Source: Talaromyces rugulosus
Taxonomy: Eukaryota > Ascomycota > Eurotiomycetes > Eurotiales > Trichocomaceae
NCBI RefSeq assembly: GCF_013368755.1
Contig: NC_049566.1
Coordinates: forward strand, 3,038,001 to 3,102,000
Length of the DNA stretch: 64,000 nucleotides
Reading direction: 5' to 3'
Position numbers and translations under genes: made by a program. Positions 1 through 9,864 of the stretch are shown here, in pieces. Positions within the stretch are counted from its first letter, which is position 1, and the number at the start of each line of letters is the position of its first letter. The notes under the pieces were generated by a model. The model was not told the DNA's origin, searched no databases, and was given only the letters and a program-made list of their open reading frames with translations.

Positions 1-1
1 T

Positions 2-379
2 CGAAATCTCTTTCAACTTGGATATCTCGTCCAGCGAGAACTTCTCTCGACGGATGACATTAATTCTACAGGGGAAGTTTACGCAGAAGACTGGGTGCAG
101 ACAGGATATGTCGTGGCGTTCGATCGTCTGTCGTCTGAATTTGTTCTCCTCTTCGTAGGCGAGGATTCTACCCTCTTCGGGTCTGACCATCTCTCACCTA
201 CCGATAAAGATGTAACCGAGACGTTGCAGCAGCATCCACTGATCGGCTCTCTATCGACTCTGACCATGCCGAGCAGTCCGCAAGACTTCCACAGAGACAT
301 CGAACATGCCACTTTCCCTGTGGAGAATGCCGGGTCTCGATATATCTTTGATATTGACCCCAAGCTTCTTACATATTGA
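2..379 (+). CDS. Partial unknown protein, C-terminal end
   Basis: A reading frame open from the left edge of the window runs about 125 codons to a TGA at 377-379. No ATG is visible at its left end, so it is either the 3' exon of a gene that begins outside the window or a chance open frame. The translation has ordinary composition and no low-complexity bias. It includes AEDWVQTGYVVAFDRLSSE and ends FDIDPKLLTY. I do not recognise a family, signal peptide or membrane segment. The opposite strand of the same stretch is also open, which weakens the call. The neighbouring sequence, which is not available here, is needed to decide. Confidence 0.35.
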   Translation, partial: RNLFQLGYLVQRELLSTDDINSTGEVYAEDWVQTGYVVAFDRLSSEFVLLFVGEDSTLFGSDHLSPTDKDVTETLQQHPLIGSLSTLTMPSSPQDFHRDIEHATFPVENAGSRYIFDIDPKLLTY

Positions 380-3300
380 TTATTTAGTTTGAATGACGAC
401 GATATGGTCATGTTGATAGAATTAGCGCTTATAGCCTGAGCGATCTGGGCATATTTTCTGCCCTTCTTGGTTATAACTTTCAGCATACTATAATTATTTT
501 CACAATGCACATAAGAGCATCCCTCGAGTTAGTAGATCGCGCACAGGCTACCATTACCAACTGTTCAAGTCTGCCTGAGGCTGAGAACTGCCAATTGCCA
601 CTGGGCTTCGACGCGGCGTGCACTCGCGGCTTCCTCGTAACCCCGCAGATCGCTCAATGTAAATCTTCTTCATCCAACGTTTCCACCTATTTTTTTTTGT
701 CAAAAGTCCATGAGTCGCTTCAACGCATACCCAATTCTTCAAGCCATTGCTGTCTCTCTCATAATTGCTTGGACCCCGCCCCTGTGTGCGATTGATCAGT
801 GCTGCGGAATATTCACTGGTTGTCTTCATGCGACGAGCGTCGACAAGTCCTGCAGAGGTTGTGGGTTCTACTCGTGACATAATACCGCTTTCAGTTGGAC
901 AAGGAAATATCATGAGCGTATAAGTAACCAACACTACTATCTACTACCTCAGCGATTCTTCGGTGATGTGACACGTCTTGCATTCTAAGCACGAGCCTAA
1001 CATTGCATGTTAGTACTAGTCATTTGGCACCTACTACCTAAACAGTCGGACGTGGAACGGATCGTCATCTTGCCAAGCTATTTCTTCACTGATGGCAACA
1101 TAGATATTACTGTTTTGCGCTAGACATTCATATCTTCATGGACTTGATATTGCCTTCAATTTCGCCGCTTGTTGTCTCTATGCCTGGGGGAAAATCGACG
1201 CAGTTCTTTCCCTGGTGGGCCGGCGATCCACCAACCTGACCTGTCAATAGCGTCGAGGCGGGGAAGATAAATTCGCAGTGTTACGAATCATGCACCCTTT
1301 ACCCTTTACCTACTACAGACGCAAATCATGGTAATCATTGTCCGTGAAAGGTGGAAATACCGTTTTCTGTCGCCGAGATCGACATGTCTTCTTTTACCAG
1401 AGAAGGTTAGCGCGCTATTACAAATGTGGTTGTTGTGATCGTTCTCAAACCCACCCCTGCGGCGGCGTAGGCAGCAAGCGACGAACCAAGATCGGCGATG
1501 TTGCTGTGCTTGGCCGATGTTGCCCTGAATCAGGTGTCGCCACCTCGGTTGGTCCCCTATCCAAGTACGTAGGTGGTGTGCATATACCTCATGCAACAAC
1601 GCTCCAGCTTCGGCGACCAGATACCAACAAACCGTTATTTCGATACGCATATCAACCACGCCAACTTGTCCATAGGTTTTCCCTAGCCTAACCGAGGCTT
1701 GTACGGACCTAGCCTCGGATGCCAATTGGTCGGCTTGCGCCCTCTAAAACTGCGGCCCTGGTCTCGTCAGCAGCGCCACCGACCTGTCATTTTCTCGCTT
1801 CGCCCAAGAGGGTCCTGAGGGCCAATCTATGACTCGATAGGTCACCTGTCAAGCAATAGCCTTGCCTAAAGAGGCTGTAACTATACGCGTAGATTACTAG
1901 CGGTGAACCGATGACGATTTCTTCAACAGTGGACTATATATGTATGTCGGCTTCTGTTCCAAAGTTTTGACGTTTTTTATATATTAAAGGAAGAAAAAGA
2001 GATTTTGGCCATACTCAGACCGAAAGGTTGATACATAATGGTCTATGGATACCGAGGGCGCAATGTTTTCATAACTGCTTTTGAAAACCCTGCTTTATAC
2101 AACGCTGAATTACGCTCGTACTGCATCCAAGTGGAGAAGTGCTTCTACAGGTTGTTGTTACTCGGTGTCTTTAACACCAAATTATGCCCTTACCTTCAAG
2201 GAAGACTCGGCCATCTCCAAGCCTCCGTTGCTATGACCTTCGGGGTTTGAAATCAGTCGATGCTGGGGGAGATTCTGGTTCATGACTCTGTGCGAGTAAT
2301 GATAGTCATTGCCCTTTATCACAGCCCCGGCCAATATAATTCAGGACTACCGATCCACGAGTCATGGCAACTTTAGAGTGGATTTTGGGCACAGTCCAAC
2401 TGTGTCTAGGGACAAGGTGCGGCGGCTACGGCCCGTAAGTGAGGATCATGATCCTTAACGGAGCCCAGACTTATCTGCAACTAAATCGAAAGAGGGTATT
2501 GTCGTTGCGCCATAATTGGCTCTTTGGCCTCTCTCAGCGCTCCACGTCTTCCTCTTTGTCGAATCATCACACGCCAATACGTGGCTGGAGAAGCCAGTGT
2601 TACTACGTTACCCCGGTGGCTCATAGCTCATGGTAGAGTGGCAAATTAATGAACTATAGGAAGACTTACGATCCTATTGGGCATGTCCAGCAAATCTCTC
2701 CGAGACCGGTGCCAAGCTCGCCTCGCTTGATTTCATCTACCCTCTTGCGTGAGGCAAAATGGCAGCCTCGTACTGATTTGAAACTCCACCAACACAAAAT
2801 TCATTCGACGCCATAAATCACTTTGTCTACTGTCAGCTGTCAATGAACAATCTTAGCAGAGGACTCTTTTCGCTGCCCAAGCTTAAATTAATTGAACACG
2901 CAGCTGTCAACTTTGCTTTTTCGACCCATATTGTCGGTATCCACTTGCAGTGGACCAAGTGTCTCTCTAACATCATAACGCCTCCGTAGAGAAGTACCTA
3001 GGTTGTCTCACTTGCATTGCTTACGGGTATGCAAGGTTGATCGAGATTTCCCCGACCGGTCCGCCTATACCCCGGTCATTGGGGAGCAATCACAAGCCGG
3101 AACAAATGAGGTTGACAGTTGGGCAGCCAAAAACCGGAAACAGATTTCAAGCGTCGTCGAGTCCTCGGGGGAATCATTATCCTTGCGAATCAACACCCGG
3201 TATAGGCTCCTTTGTTTGAGAAAAGAAACGACCCCTGATATCCTGTGGCTGGTTACGATTCTCGAACAACCGTACAGCCAATAAACTGTCCGTTTCTACC

Positions 3301-3973
3301 AAAACACATTTGTACACTCTAACTGAGTAGGACAAGAAAGGTCCTCTTGATTTTTACAGAATGTGTTTGTGCATCAGCAATAGTTAACCATAGGAGCTCT
3401 AAGGACCGATTTTTTCTTTCGAATGTCTTCATGGCTACACATCTCCGAAACAAAGCCACATGTCTGATAAGAGTCCTCGTGGAAGAACTTCCCCATTTGA
3501 AAGAATTTTTCGTGCCCTAGGTTCCAATACACGCGTCATTTTATCTCATTTTACAAGGGTCACCACACCGGAAGGAAACTATCAGAGAACCTCGTGTAGT
3601 TTCGGGCAATTTCGGCTTTCTACCAATTATCTATTCGCCATTTTCAACACAAATATTTGTAGAAAGGTTTTAGGTCAACCTGTAGGTAAATTCGATTGAG
3701 AAAAACTACCAATTTTCATGGAATTTTCTAGCATATTAACTAACTGTGGTTTCTTAGATTGTTCAACTTGACTCAACTCTCTCTATCAATCAACTGTCGT
3801 TCACGAATAAATCTCCCAGGGCTTTTTGTTCACCAAGCTACAAGGCAATTGGCTCAGGTCTCGCACATATCTATACATTTTCGAGAAGCTGTTTATAACA
3901 ACACACTATTATAAAGCGTCACTGGGATATAATCCATTATAGAGTGGATATTATTCAGAACCTGCTTTAGAGA
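380..3973. other. Long unassigned stretch
   Basis: About 3.6 kb with only short, overlapping open frames on both strands, none with a recognisable domain and most lacking an ATG start. The last few hundred bases (roughly 3700-3970) are AT-rich and probably contain the promoter and 5' UTR of the velvet gene at 3974. I see no tRNA, tandem array or transposase signature. Confidence 0.4.
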
Positions 3974-4912
3974 ATGAACATAATGACCTCAAAATCGCCA
4001 ACTTCAAAGCAACCAACCCGCGGCAACGGTATTCCTCTCGGATTCGAGCATCTGCTTCATCCCCAGAACGCAAAGACGGAAACCCCAAGACGTACATCAA
4101 CCCAGTCATCCAGCACGGACTCGTCAGACCCATTTTCCAGATTCCGACTCCATATCCGGCAACAACCCGTCGCGACTAGGGCATGTGCCGCTGGCGAGAA
4201 AGATCGTCGTCCCATTGATCCCCCTCCAATTCTACAAATGCTTCTAGTTGACTTCAATTCACAATCTAATGACGACTTGGAACTTCTACAAAACCCAAGG
4301 TATGCTGTCGCTTGTCTGTTGTATGCTGTGCGGAAACCGGGGCTAGAAGACGAGGACGAAATACTTGTCCATAGCACCCACATTGTTGAAAATCATGTGA
4401 AAAGGCGAAGAGAAAGCCACGAAGACAGTATGACTTCCCCTTCAGATAGTGCCTCTTCACCACACCCGCGGTCTGTTCAAGTGTTATCTGGTAAAACATA
4501 TGTATCCCCCTTTTACGCACCGATCGAGCCAGACCCGGAAACCGCACCGGGCCATCCATCCAGCCAACCCGGGCGAAGCTCCTATACATCATTGACAGAA
4601 ACCACCAGCTCGATCCCTGCAACCTTTTTCGTATTTGCAGACCTTTCTGTGCGCACAGCGGGAGTTTATCGCTTGAAATTCCGACTCGTGGATTGGGGCG
4701 TGGCGTTTGAAACGGGCAAAGCACAGCCCATCCTGGCCGAGACGCTGTCGGAGCCGTTTCGCGTTTTTTCGTCAAAGGACTTTCCGGGCATGAGGGAGTC
4801 GTCGGCGTTGACTTGGAAACTCAAGAATATGGGAATGTTTGAGTTGAAGCCTCGCTCGGGAAAGGGGAAAGGGAAGCGGAGGGCTGAAGATGAAAATAAT
4901 GGATATGGATAG
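3974..4912 (+). CDS. velC: Velvet-domain regulator, VelC type
   Basis: A single-exon frame of 312 residues starting at an ATG. Velvet proteins are fungal DNA-binding regulators that link development to secondary metabolism and act in the nucleus. The N-terminal half of the domain begins around residue 55 with FRLHIRQQPVATRACAAGEK followed by DRRPIDPPPILQMLL. The C-terminal half runs from GKTYVSPFYAPIEPDPETAP through ATFFVFADLSVRTAGVYRL to EPFRVFSSKDFPGMRESSAL, near residue 280. The RACAAGEKDRRPIDPPP block fits VelC better than VelB or VosA. The two halves are separated by a Ser/Pro-rich linker, and the tail is basic (GKGKGKRRAED), possibly a nuclear signal. No intron is needed. The VelC assignment is by memory of the family; membership of the velvet superfamily is firm. 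Confidence 0.85.
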   Translation: MNIMTSKSPTSKQPTRGNGIPLGFEHLLHPQNAKTETPRRTSTQSSSTDSSDPFSRFRLHIRQQPVATRACAAGEKDRRPIDPPPILQMLLVDFNSQSNDDLELLQNPRYAVACLLYAVRKPGLEDEDEILVHSTHIVENHVKRRRESHEDSMTSPSDSASSPHPRSVQVLSGKTYVSPFYAPIEPDPETAPGHPSSQPGRSSYTSLTETTSSIPATFFVFADLSVRTAGVYRLKFRLVDWGVAFETGKAQPILAETLSEPFRVFSSKDFPGMRESSALTWKLKNMGMFELKPRSGKGKGKRRAEDENNGYG

Positions 4913-5256
4913 GTAAATGAAAGTTTTTTTTTCTTTCTTCTGGAATCTCTGTCATTACTAACAGTCTATCCATTTTCCATATTTTTCCAGCACGCAGCTA
5001 GTCAAGGTATATTTGTGCGGTAGAGATACGTTAAAAGATAGCGCTAGGATTCATGTGCGGGGAGGGAGTGTTTTGGTACTATATTGGATTCGCACGCTTC
5101 ACGTTACAATGATTGCCATTGTCCTTTTTTATTATATGATACACTAGAAGTTTGACTTCTCCTTATATGCAGACCCCGAGCACAACCAAAACGCTAATGC
5201 TATAATTGACTAACAGGCTTTCGCCAAAGCATGGAGAAATTCCCGGACAGTATAGC
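4913..5256. other. Convergent 3' intergenic region
   Basis: 344 bp between two convergent genes (velvet gene and mitochondrial TPR protein). It contains T-rich runs typical of fungal 3' UTR and polyadenylation regions, with no gene. Confidence 0.5.
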
Positions 5257-6627
5257 TCATAACTCAAGCCAGGATTGTGGTATCTTGGGTTGGAAATTCG
5301 CATCATCGAACCTCGCCCGTAACTTGATAATGTTCGGGCTATTCCAGTCCTCTTGACTTTTCTCAAGTGAGTGGAGAGCTTCCAGGGCGTTTTGTATGCG
5401 GCCGTCCTCGCGGCAAAGGATCACGTAATTCCTGGTTGCCTTTTTATCGCCATGTAGTAGGGCCAGTTCGTACCAATCTATAGCTAGCTTCCGAAACTCT
5501 TGCAGGGTGCGAGATTTACCAAGCAATCCGTGGAAAAAGGAATGAAACCAGGAGGTGTTCTGGGGCAGTGCGTCTGCCGAAGGAATCCTGCCTTGGAATA
5601 TTTGGTAGTAGAAATTGCCAAGTCGCCAACAGGCTTCCCCATTTCCTGCTGTGGCAGCGATGGAGACACATTGCTCATATGATTCCCAATCTTCTTGCGC
5701 TTTCATTAGAAATGCGTATGCCATCAGGGCGTCAGGGTCTTGGTAATCGAGAGCGCCGGTTTTCATCATGGCGTTGGCCTTGTCTTGTAAATCAAGGTGA
5801 ATGTAGAATTCGGCGAGACGATTCCAGGGCGCAGTAACGTCACCTTGCATGGTTATATCGTCCTTGTGTCCGACAGCAGTATTTGAGGGATATGTACGAC
5901 TGTCAAGTTGTTTCAGCAACTCGATGGCCTTTTCGTATCTCTTTTGATCCCAATAGACATCGGCTTGCACTCGCATTGCGAGTGGAATGCCCCTGTTGGC
6001 CAAAACCTCGAGCTGCTTGAATTCCCTTGTTTGGTAGGTGGTAAATGGCTTCTTGAGTTCATTTTTAACATACAACACCACTGAAATCGTGGCTCCGGCA
6101 TCCGCTGTCGATTGCGCAGCCCAACGATAGAGAAAGGGATACCACGGAATCCACCTGTTCAGCGCCGAAGCCACGGCAAGGACTGTATTGGGATCACCTT
6201 TGTATACGTTCCTCAAGGAGACAGCATCAGCATAGTCTCTCCCCGATACATCGATTAACCGCCGCGCGATATCTTCAAAAGTATCCTGCGTCAACTTCTT
6301 TTCAATCACGCCGTGCTGTATAGCGGTTTTGTAGATGGTATCCGATTCGGTGAGCAAGACCCGATGTGCTCTTTCTATCCTTTGCCTGCCTTCTTCCGTA
6401 TCCGCTTCGAATTTACGATGAGAGACCGCTGGTGCCCTGGTTGGAGCAGGTCGGGGCTTCTTCGATGCATAGTGCCTCACTGTGCATGAATCGATTGTTG
6501 TGGTGGTGGTGATTGGAAAAGGAAGGACGAAGCGCGAGGAAAGCGGTTGATTAATGCGGCGGCAGACATGGCTGTGTAGTCGCAGACGGGGCGACCATTG
6601 AGAGATCGATCTGCACCCAGAGGACAT
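5257..6627 (-). CDS. Mitochondrial TPR/Sel1-like protein
   Basis: An intronless frame; the first ATG in frame is at 6627, giving 456 residues. The open frame continues upstream without an ATG. The N-terminus is rich in Arg, Ser and His with few acids and ends near VRHYASKK, which looks like a mitochondrial presequence. The rest is helical with TPR or Sel1-like periodicity, for example NRLAEFYIHLDLQDKANAMM, then GEACWRLGNFYYQ and AIDWYELALLHGDKKATRNY. The precise function is unknown to me; a role in mitochondrial assembly or translation is inference. It is divergent from the glyoxalase-fold gene at 6867, with 239 bp between the start codons, so they may share a promoter. Confidence 0.7.
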   Translation of the reverse strand: MSSGCRSISQWSPRLRLHSHVCRRINQPLSSRFVLPFPITTTTTIDSCTVRHYASKKPRPAPTRAPAVSHRKFEADTEEGRQRIERAHRVLLTESDTIYKTAIQHGVIEKKLTQDTFEDIARRLIDVSGRDYADAVSLRNVYKGDPNTVLAVASALNRWIPWYPFLYRWAAQSTADAGATISVVLYVKNELKKPFTTYQTREFKQLEVLANRGIPLAMRVQADVYWDQKRYEKAIELLKQLDSRTYPSNTAVGHKDDITMQGDVTAPWNRLAEFYIHLDLQDKANAMMKTGALDYQDPDALMAYAFLMKAQEDWESYEQCVSIAATAGNGEACWRLGNFYYQIFQGRIPSADALPQNTSWFHSFFHGLLGKSRTLQEFRKLAIDWYELALLHGDKKATRNYVILCREDGRIQNALEALHSLEKSQEDWNSPNIIKLRARFDDANFQPKIPQSWLEL

Positions 6628-6866
6628 GACGTGCCCTAAGCAGTGCTGCGAACATGTGCGCAGTAAAGTGGAGGAATAATATGCTTGTACGAGACTCGCG
6701 AAGGTGAACGGTCGGTTGAGCGTCAAGAAAACACAAGTGGGTCCTGCGGCTTTCCGATTGGCTCACGAGTGTATAACTAAGTTAACTTACAACTACTTCT
6801 CTCAACTTGAAGTAATTGGAGATAAACAACTAGAGAAAAAAAATACAAATTTGAGACGTGACGGAA

Positions 6867-7478
6867 ATGAAGTCATTGTCCTTGGCATTCGCAATTTCGA
6901 GATCCCGAATTGCATCTATTCCAAGCAGGCCTCTTCTTCCCTCCAAAGCCATACTACTGCGCCGCAGCATGTCCACCATTACAGCAGCTGCCTCTGATAA
7001 GCCTGCGTGCACTCTGGCATCGCTGGACCATCTTGTATTAACTGTCCGCTCTCTGCCCGACACTATCAAATTCTACACGGAAGTTCTGGGGATGGCGCAT
7101 CAGTCCTTCACATCGCCGTCAGATCCCGGCACAACGCGACACGCCCTTCTGTTTGGAAGCCAGAAGATCAATCTTCACCAGGCCGGGAAAGAGTTTGAGC
7201 CCAAGGCTCGCACTGCTCTCCCGGGGACTGCGGATTTGTGTTTTTTGGCCAATGACGATGTAGGCGAAGTACTGAAGAAGCTGAGCGAGAGAGGTATTGA
7301 AGTGCTGGAGGGTGGGCAGGTGGTGAAGAGGACGGGGGCGAGAAGCCCGTTGAGAAGTGTTTACGTGAGGGATCCAGATGGTAATTTGATAGAGTGAGTT
7401 TCGTTGCGTTGGTTCTATGCCGATTGTAATTCTGCTGACGAGAATGATTGTAGAATCTCCAACCCAACTGTGCAATGA
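6867..7478 (+). CDS. Glyoxalase/VOC-fold protein (GLOD5-like)
   Basis: Two exons, 6867-7393 and 7454-7478 (183 residues), joined by a 60-nt GT-AG intron that restores a C-terminal DPDGNLIEISNPTVQ. This matches the usual end of single-domain VOC proteins, where the Glu is a metal ligand. The first 35 residues (MKSLSLAFAISRSRIASI...) look like a mitochondrial presequence; a later Met at MSTITAA could give a cytosolic form. The fold starts at LDHLVLTVRSLPDTIKFYTE and includes HALLFGSQKINLHQ. Members of this group are related to glyoxalase I, but the substrate of GLOD5-type proteins is not established. An in-frame GTG lies 9 nt upstream, but the ATG is the sensible start. Without the intron the protein stops right after the Glu. 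Confidence 0.85.
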
Positions 7479-7818
7479 ATAGTTATGCAATGGTTAAAGA
7501 AACACGTCTTCATTAAAATGGCTTTGCTATGCAGCTAAATTAAATAAAACTGCAATCATGCACTAAAAATCGAAACGGAATGAATTGTGACAGGTAATAA
7601 ACAGTTTATAGTAAGACATAGTCCATCAGAAGGATACTCCAGCGACTCCGGAAAGAGTCGAGAGGCCCAAACAGATTTCTTGCTCCCTTCCACGATAATG
7701 TACAATTATATCTCCGCAGCTCTAATCTCCTCAGGCAGCTTTTCCTTGTATAGTCGGTCTTCCGGGTTCGCTCGCTAGGTGTCTGGGATTATCAAAACAA
7801 CGTTGGGTGACCCCCCAT
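7479..7818. other. Convergent 3' intergenic region
   Basis: 340 bp between the ends of two convergent genes (VOC protein and bL12m). AT-rich 3' UTR-like sequence with no gene. Confidence 0.5.
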
Positions 7819-8500
7819 TTACTCCATAATAGCCTTAGCACCAAGACCCTTGAGTGTCTCAATAATCTTCTCGGCTTCCTCCTTGGGCACGTTCTCCTTC
7901 ATGACCTTGGGCACGGACTCGACGAACTTCTTGCTGTCGACCAACGAGAGACCGAGCATGGATTTGATTTCCTTGATGATCTTGGGCTTCGAGCCGGCCT
8001 CGAATCCCTCGAGCTTCAGGTTGAAAAGGGTCTTTTCAGCAGCGGCGGGTTCTGCTTCTTCTTCCTCGGCGGCGGCTGCGGCACCACCAGCTGGGCCTGC
8101 TTGGACGGCGAAGCCGCCAACTGGGAGGTCGGGAATGTTCAGGCGAGACTAGGGATATGTTAGTATCATTCAGAAATAGACCACCCGATCGCATTTCTAT
8201 AGCGAGATATGCGGTTTTCTTTGACGACTAGGAGAGGGAAAAAAAAGGGCCACCAACCTTCAAGCTGGAAACAAGGTCCGCAGTCTCCAACAAGGTCAAT
8301 TGGCTGATCTGGTCGACAATCTGTGAAATCTTGGGATTCGTAGGAGTCGCAGCAGCGTCAGTCGATTGCCATCGGCGAGCAGGCGTCGTCTGTTGTTGCT
8401 TGTAAAGGCATGTGGAGGATGAAGTCGAGATGCGCAAGAAGGACGACGGGCGAGCAGCCTGTCTGCAGCATCGGGCTGCGGCTTGAGAAGCAATTGACAT
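7819..8500 (-). CDS. mrpl12: Mitochondrial ribosomal protein bL12m
   Basis: Exons 8258-8500 and 7819-8148 (190 residues), with one 109-nt intron. The N-terminus MSIASQAAARCCRQAARPS is a mitochondrial presequence ending near RRWQS. The mature part starts with the dimerisation helices (KISQIVDQISQLTLLETADL), continues across the splice into SRLNIPDLPVGGFAV, passes through an Ala/Glu-rich hinge, and ends with the globular domain (KPKIIKEIKSMLGLSLVDSK, then EEAEKIIETLKGLGAKAIME). It forms the mitoribosomal stalk that recruits translation factors. The open frame runs 27 nt upstream of this ATG, but only to a TTG. Length matches the yeast homologue (about 190 residues). Confidence 0.93.
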
Positions 8501-8991
8501 GGTGTTTGTGTGTGATGGTATTGCCAATTAAGGAACCAAGAAAACTGGAGAATCTGGAGAACAGGGATAGGTTCAACAAAGGGCAAACGGCGCAAGCTGG
8601 AGTTTGGTCTTGTTGACTGTCGGACTTCCGCTCAGAAACTAATTTTCTGTGGTCACGTGGGCCGCTGTAATTTATTACCCGCAGATTACCGTCTTACCAC
8701 TTACACCTCACATGTCGAGATACCAAAGCATGAAGATGGAATGTCTTGATGTCCCTGCTTAAGCGACAATCGTCTATTTAAATTACTCTTGCTTGGGATT
8801 TCTTTCTCTTAGAAATTGCAACTGAGAAGACTCACTCTATACTAGTTTTTGCCCCTCTTATTCGCCAGTGTTTCATCTCTCCGTATTATTACGCATCCTG
8901 ACTCTCCCTTACTTCCTCCTTCTCCCCATCTCTTCTTCTCTTCTTCTTTTCATCATTCTTTGGAAGAAAAATCATCAATTAATTCATCACC
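8501..8991. promoter_or_regulatory. Divergent promoter with pyrimidine-rich tract
   Basis: 491 bp between the divergent starts of bL12m (minus) and a possible small gene (plus). From about 8895 to 8965 the plus strand is strongly CT-rich. Such tracts commonly precede transcription starts in filamentous fungi, and this one points to the ATG at 8992. Confidence 0.5.
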
Positions 8992-9180
8992 ATGGATCTA
9001 TCTTTTTCCCCCGAAGAAAAATACTTCGCCAGTTGCTTGATCCTCATCTGGATCACGCTGCACTCTCATACACTCTTTTCGAGCTATCTGCGATGGACGA
9101 TGCGGGCCTCAGCCCACAAGGACAGACTACATGGTGGCGGTTTCAGGACGCGCGCCAATACGAACTGGGCTTATGCGTGA
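8992..9180 (+). CDS. Possible 62-residue membrane protein
   Basis: A short frame whose ATG sits in a strong context (TCACCATGG) right after a pyrimidine-rich leader. The protein begins MDLSFSPEEKYFASCLILIW, so a hydrophobic stretch at about residues 12-33 could span a membrane once. It is followed by a basic, Arg/His-rich tail (RWTMRASAHKDRLHGGG). I do not recognise the family. Leader, start context and composition argue for a real gene. Its small size and the lack of a known homologue argue for caution. It is divergent from bL12m. Confidence 0.4.
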   Translation: MDLSFSPEEKYFASCLILIWITLHSHTLFSSYLRWTMRASAHKDRLHGGGFRTRANTNWAYA

Positions 9181-9864
9181 GGCCATTTAATGGAAAGAGA
9201 GAGAATAAAAAAAGAACAAAAGAAGATGTGCGTTCTATAGCATAATACGGATGCGAATGCAAGCCGTAATCAAGTCGACATTGGCCTAAGACGACTTCTC
9301 ATGGCCGACATGAATATCGCTTTTCTCTTTACCAGACGGGCGTTCATATACACAGTGAAAGAGGGATATTTCACAATCCGCAATCCAACTTGGCTCGACA
9401 AGCTTACTTCTCACGACACTTGTCGTGTCTATATCATTCAAAACTCACATATTCCCTCAAATTTCTGACGCAGCAACGTGGAATATCTCGAAAAATACAT
9501 CAAACGACGATTCTCTGCTTTATTCCCTGTCAATACATTTAGCACAGCCAAACCGCTGGACGGTTGTTGACCTTGTGTTGATATTCTTGAACTTCTTTAA
9601 TATATGGTTTTATAAATGGATGGCCAGGGCGTTTCATTTTATGTTTTTGGTCGTGATTATTTATGGCTTTGGATTACTCATGATCTCTTACTATCTATCA
9701 TTCGAAATACCTCTAATTCACAATATAATTTCATCAATTGGTCACATTATCTATTCATATCCATTTCAGGACAAGAAAAAAATAAAAATAACAGAAAAAA
9801 AAATTAACAACCTATTCCATTATTAAAAAAAAGACTCAACTTTTTTTAATTTTATTTTAATCGA
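9181..9864. other. AT-rich intergenic region
   Basis: 684 bp between the possible small gene and the CCT8 stop, becoming very AT-rich with A and T runs toward 9770-9860. An open frame at 9425-9826 has transmembrane-like composition only because the DNA is AT-rich. It is more likely 3' UTR. Confidence 0.45.

Noticed and set aside
1306..1725. Overlapping frames of 117-139 codons on both strands
   Set aside because: Both strands are open at the same place with Arg/Cys/His-rich products and no domain, typical of chance frames.
3974..4912. Assigning the velvet gene to VosA or VelB
   Set aside because: The RQQPVATRAC...DRRPIDPPPILQM block and the length of the linker fit VelC better. VelB and VosA differ at these positions as far as I recall.
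9425..9826. 133-codon frame with membrane-like composition
   Set aside because: It lies in very AT-rich DNA downstream of the small gene, has no ATG at its start and ends in poly-A rich sequence. Hydrophobic codons are expected from T-rich DNA.
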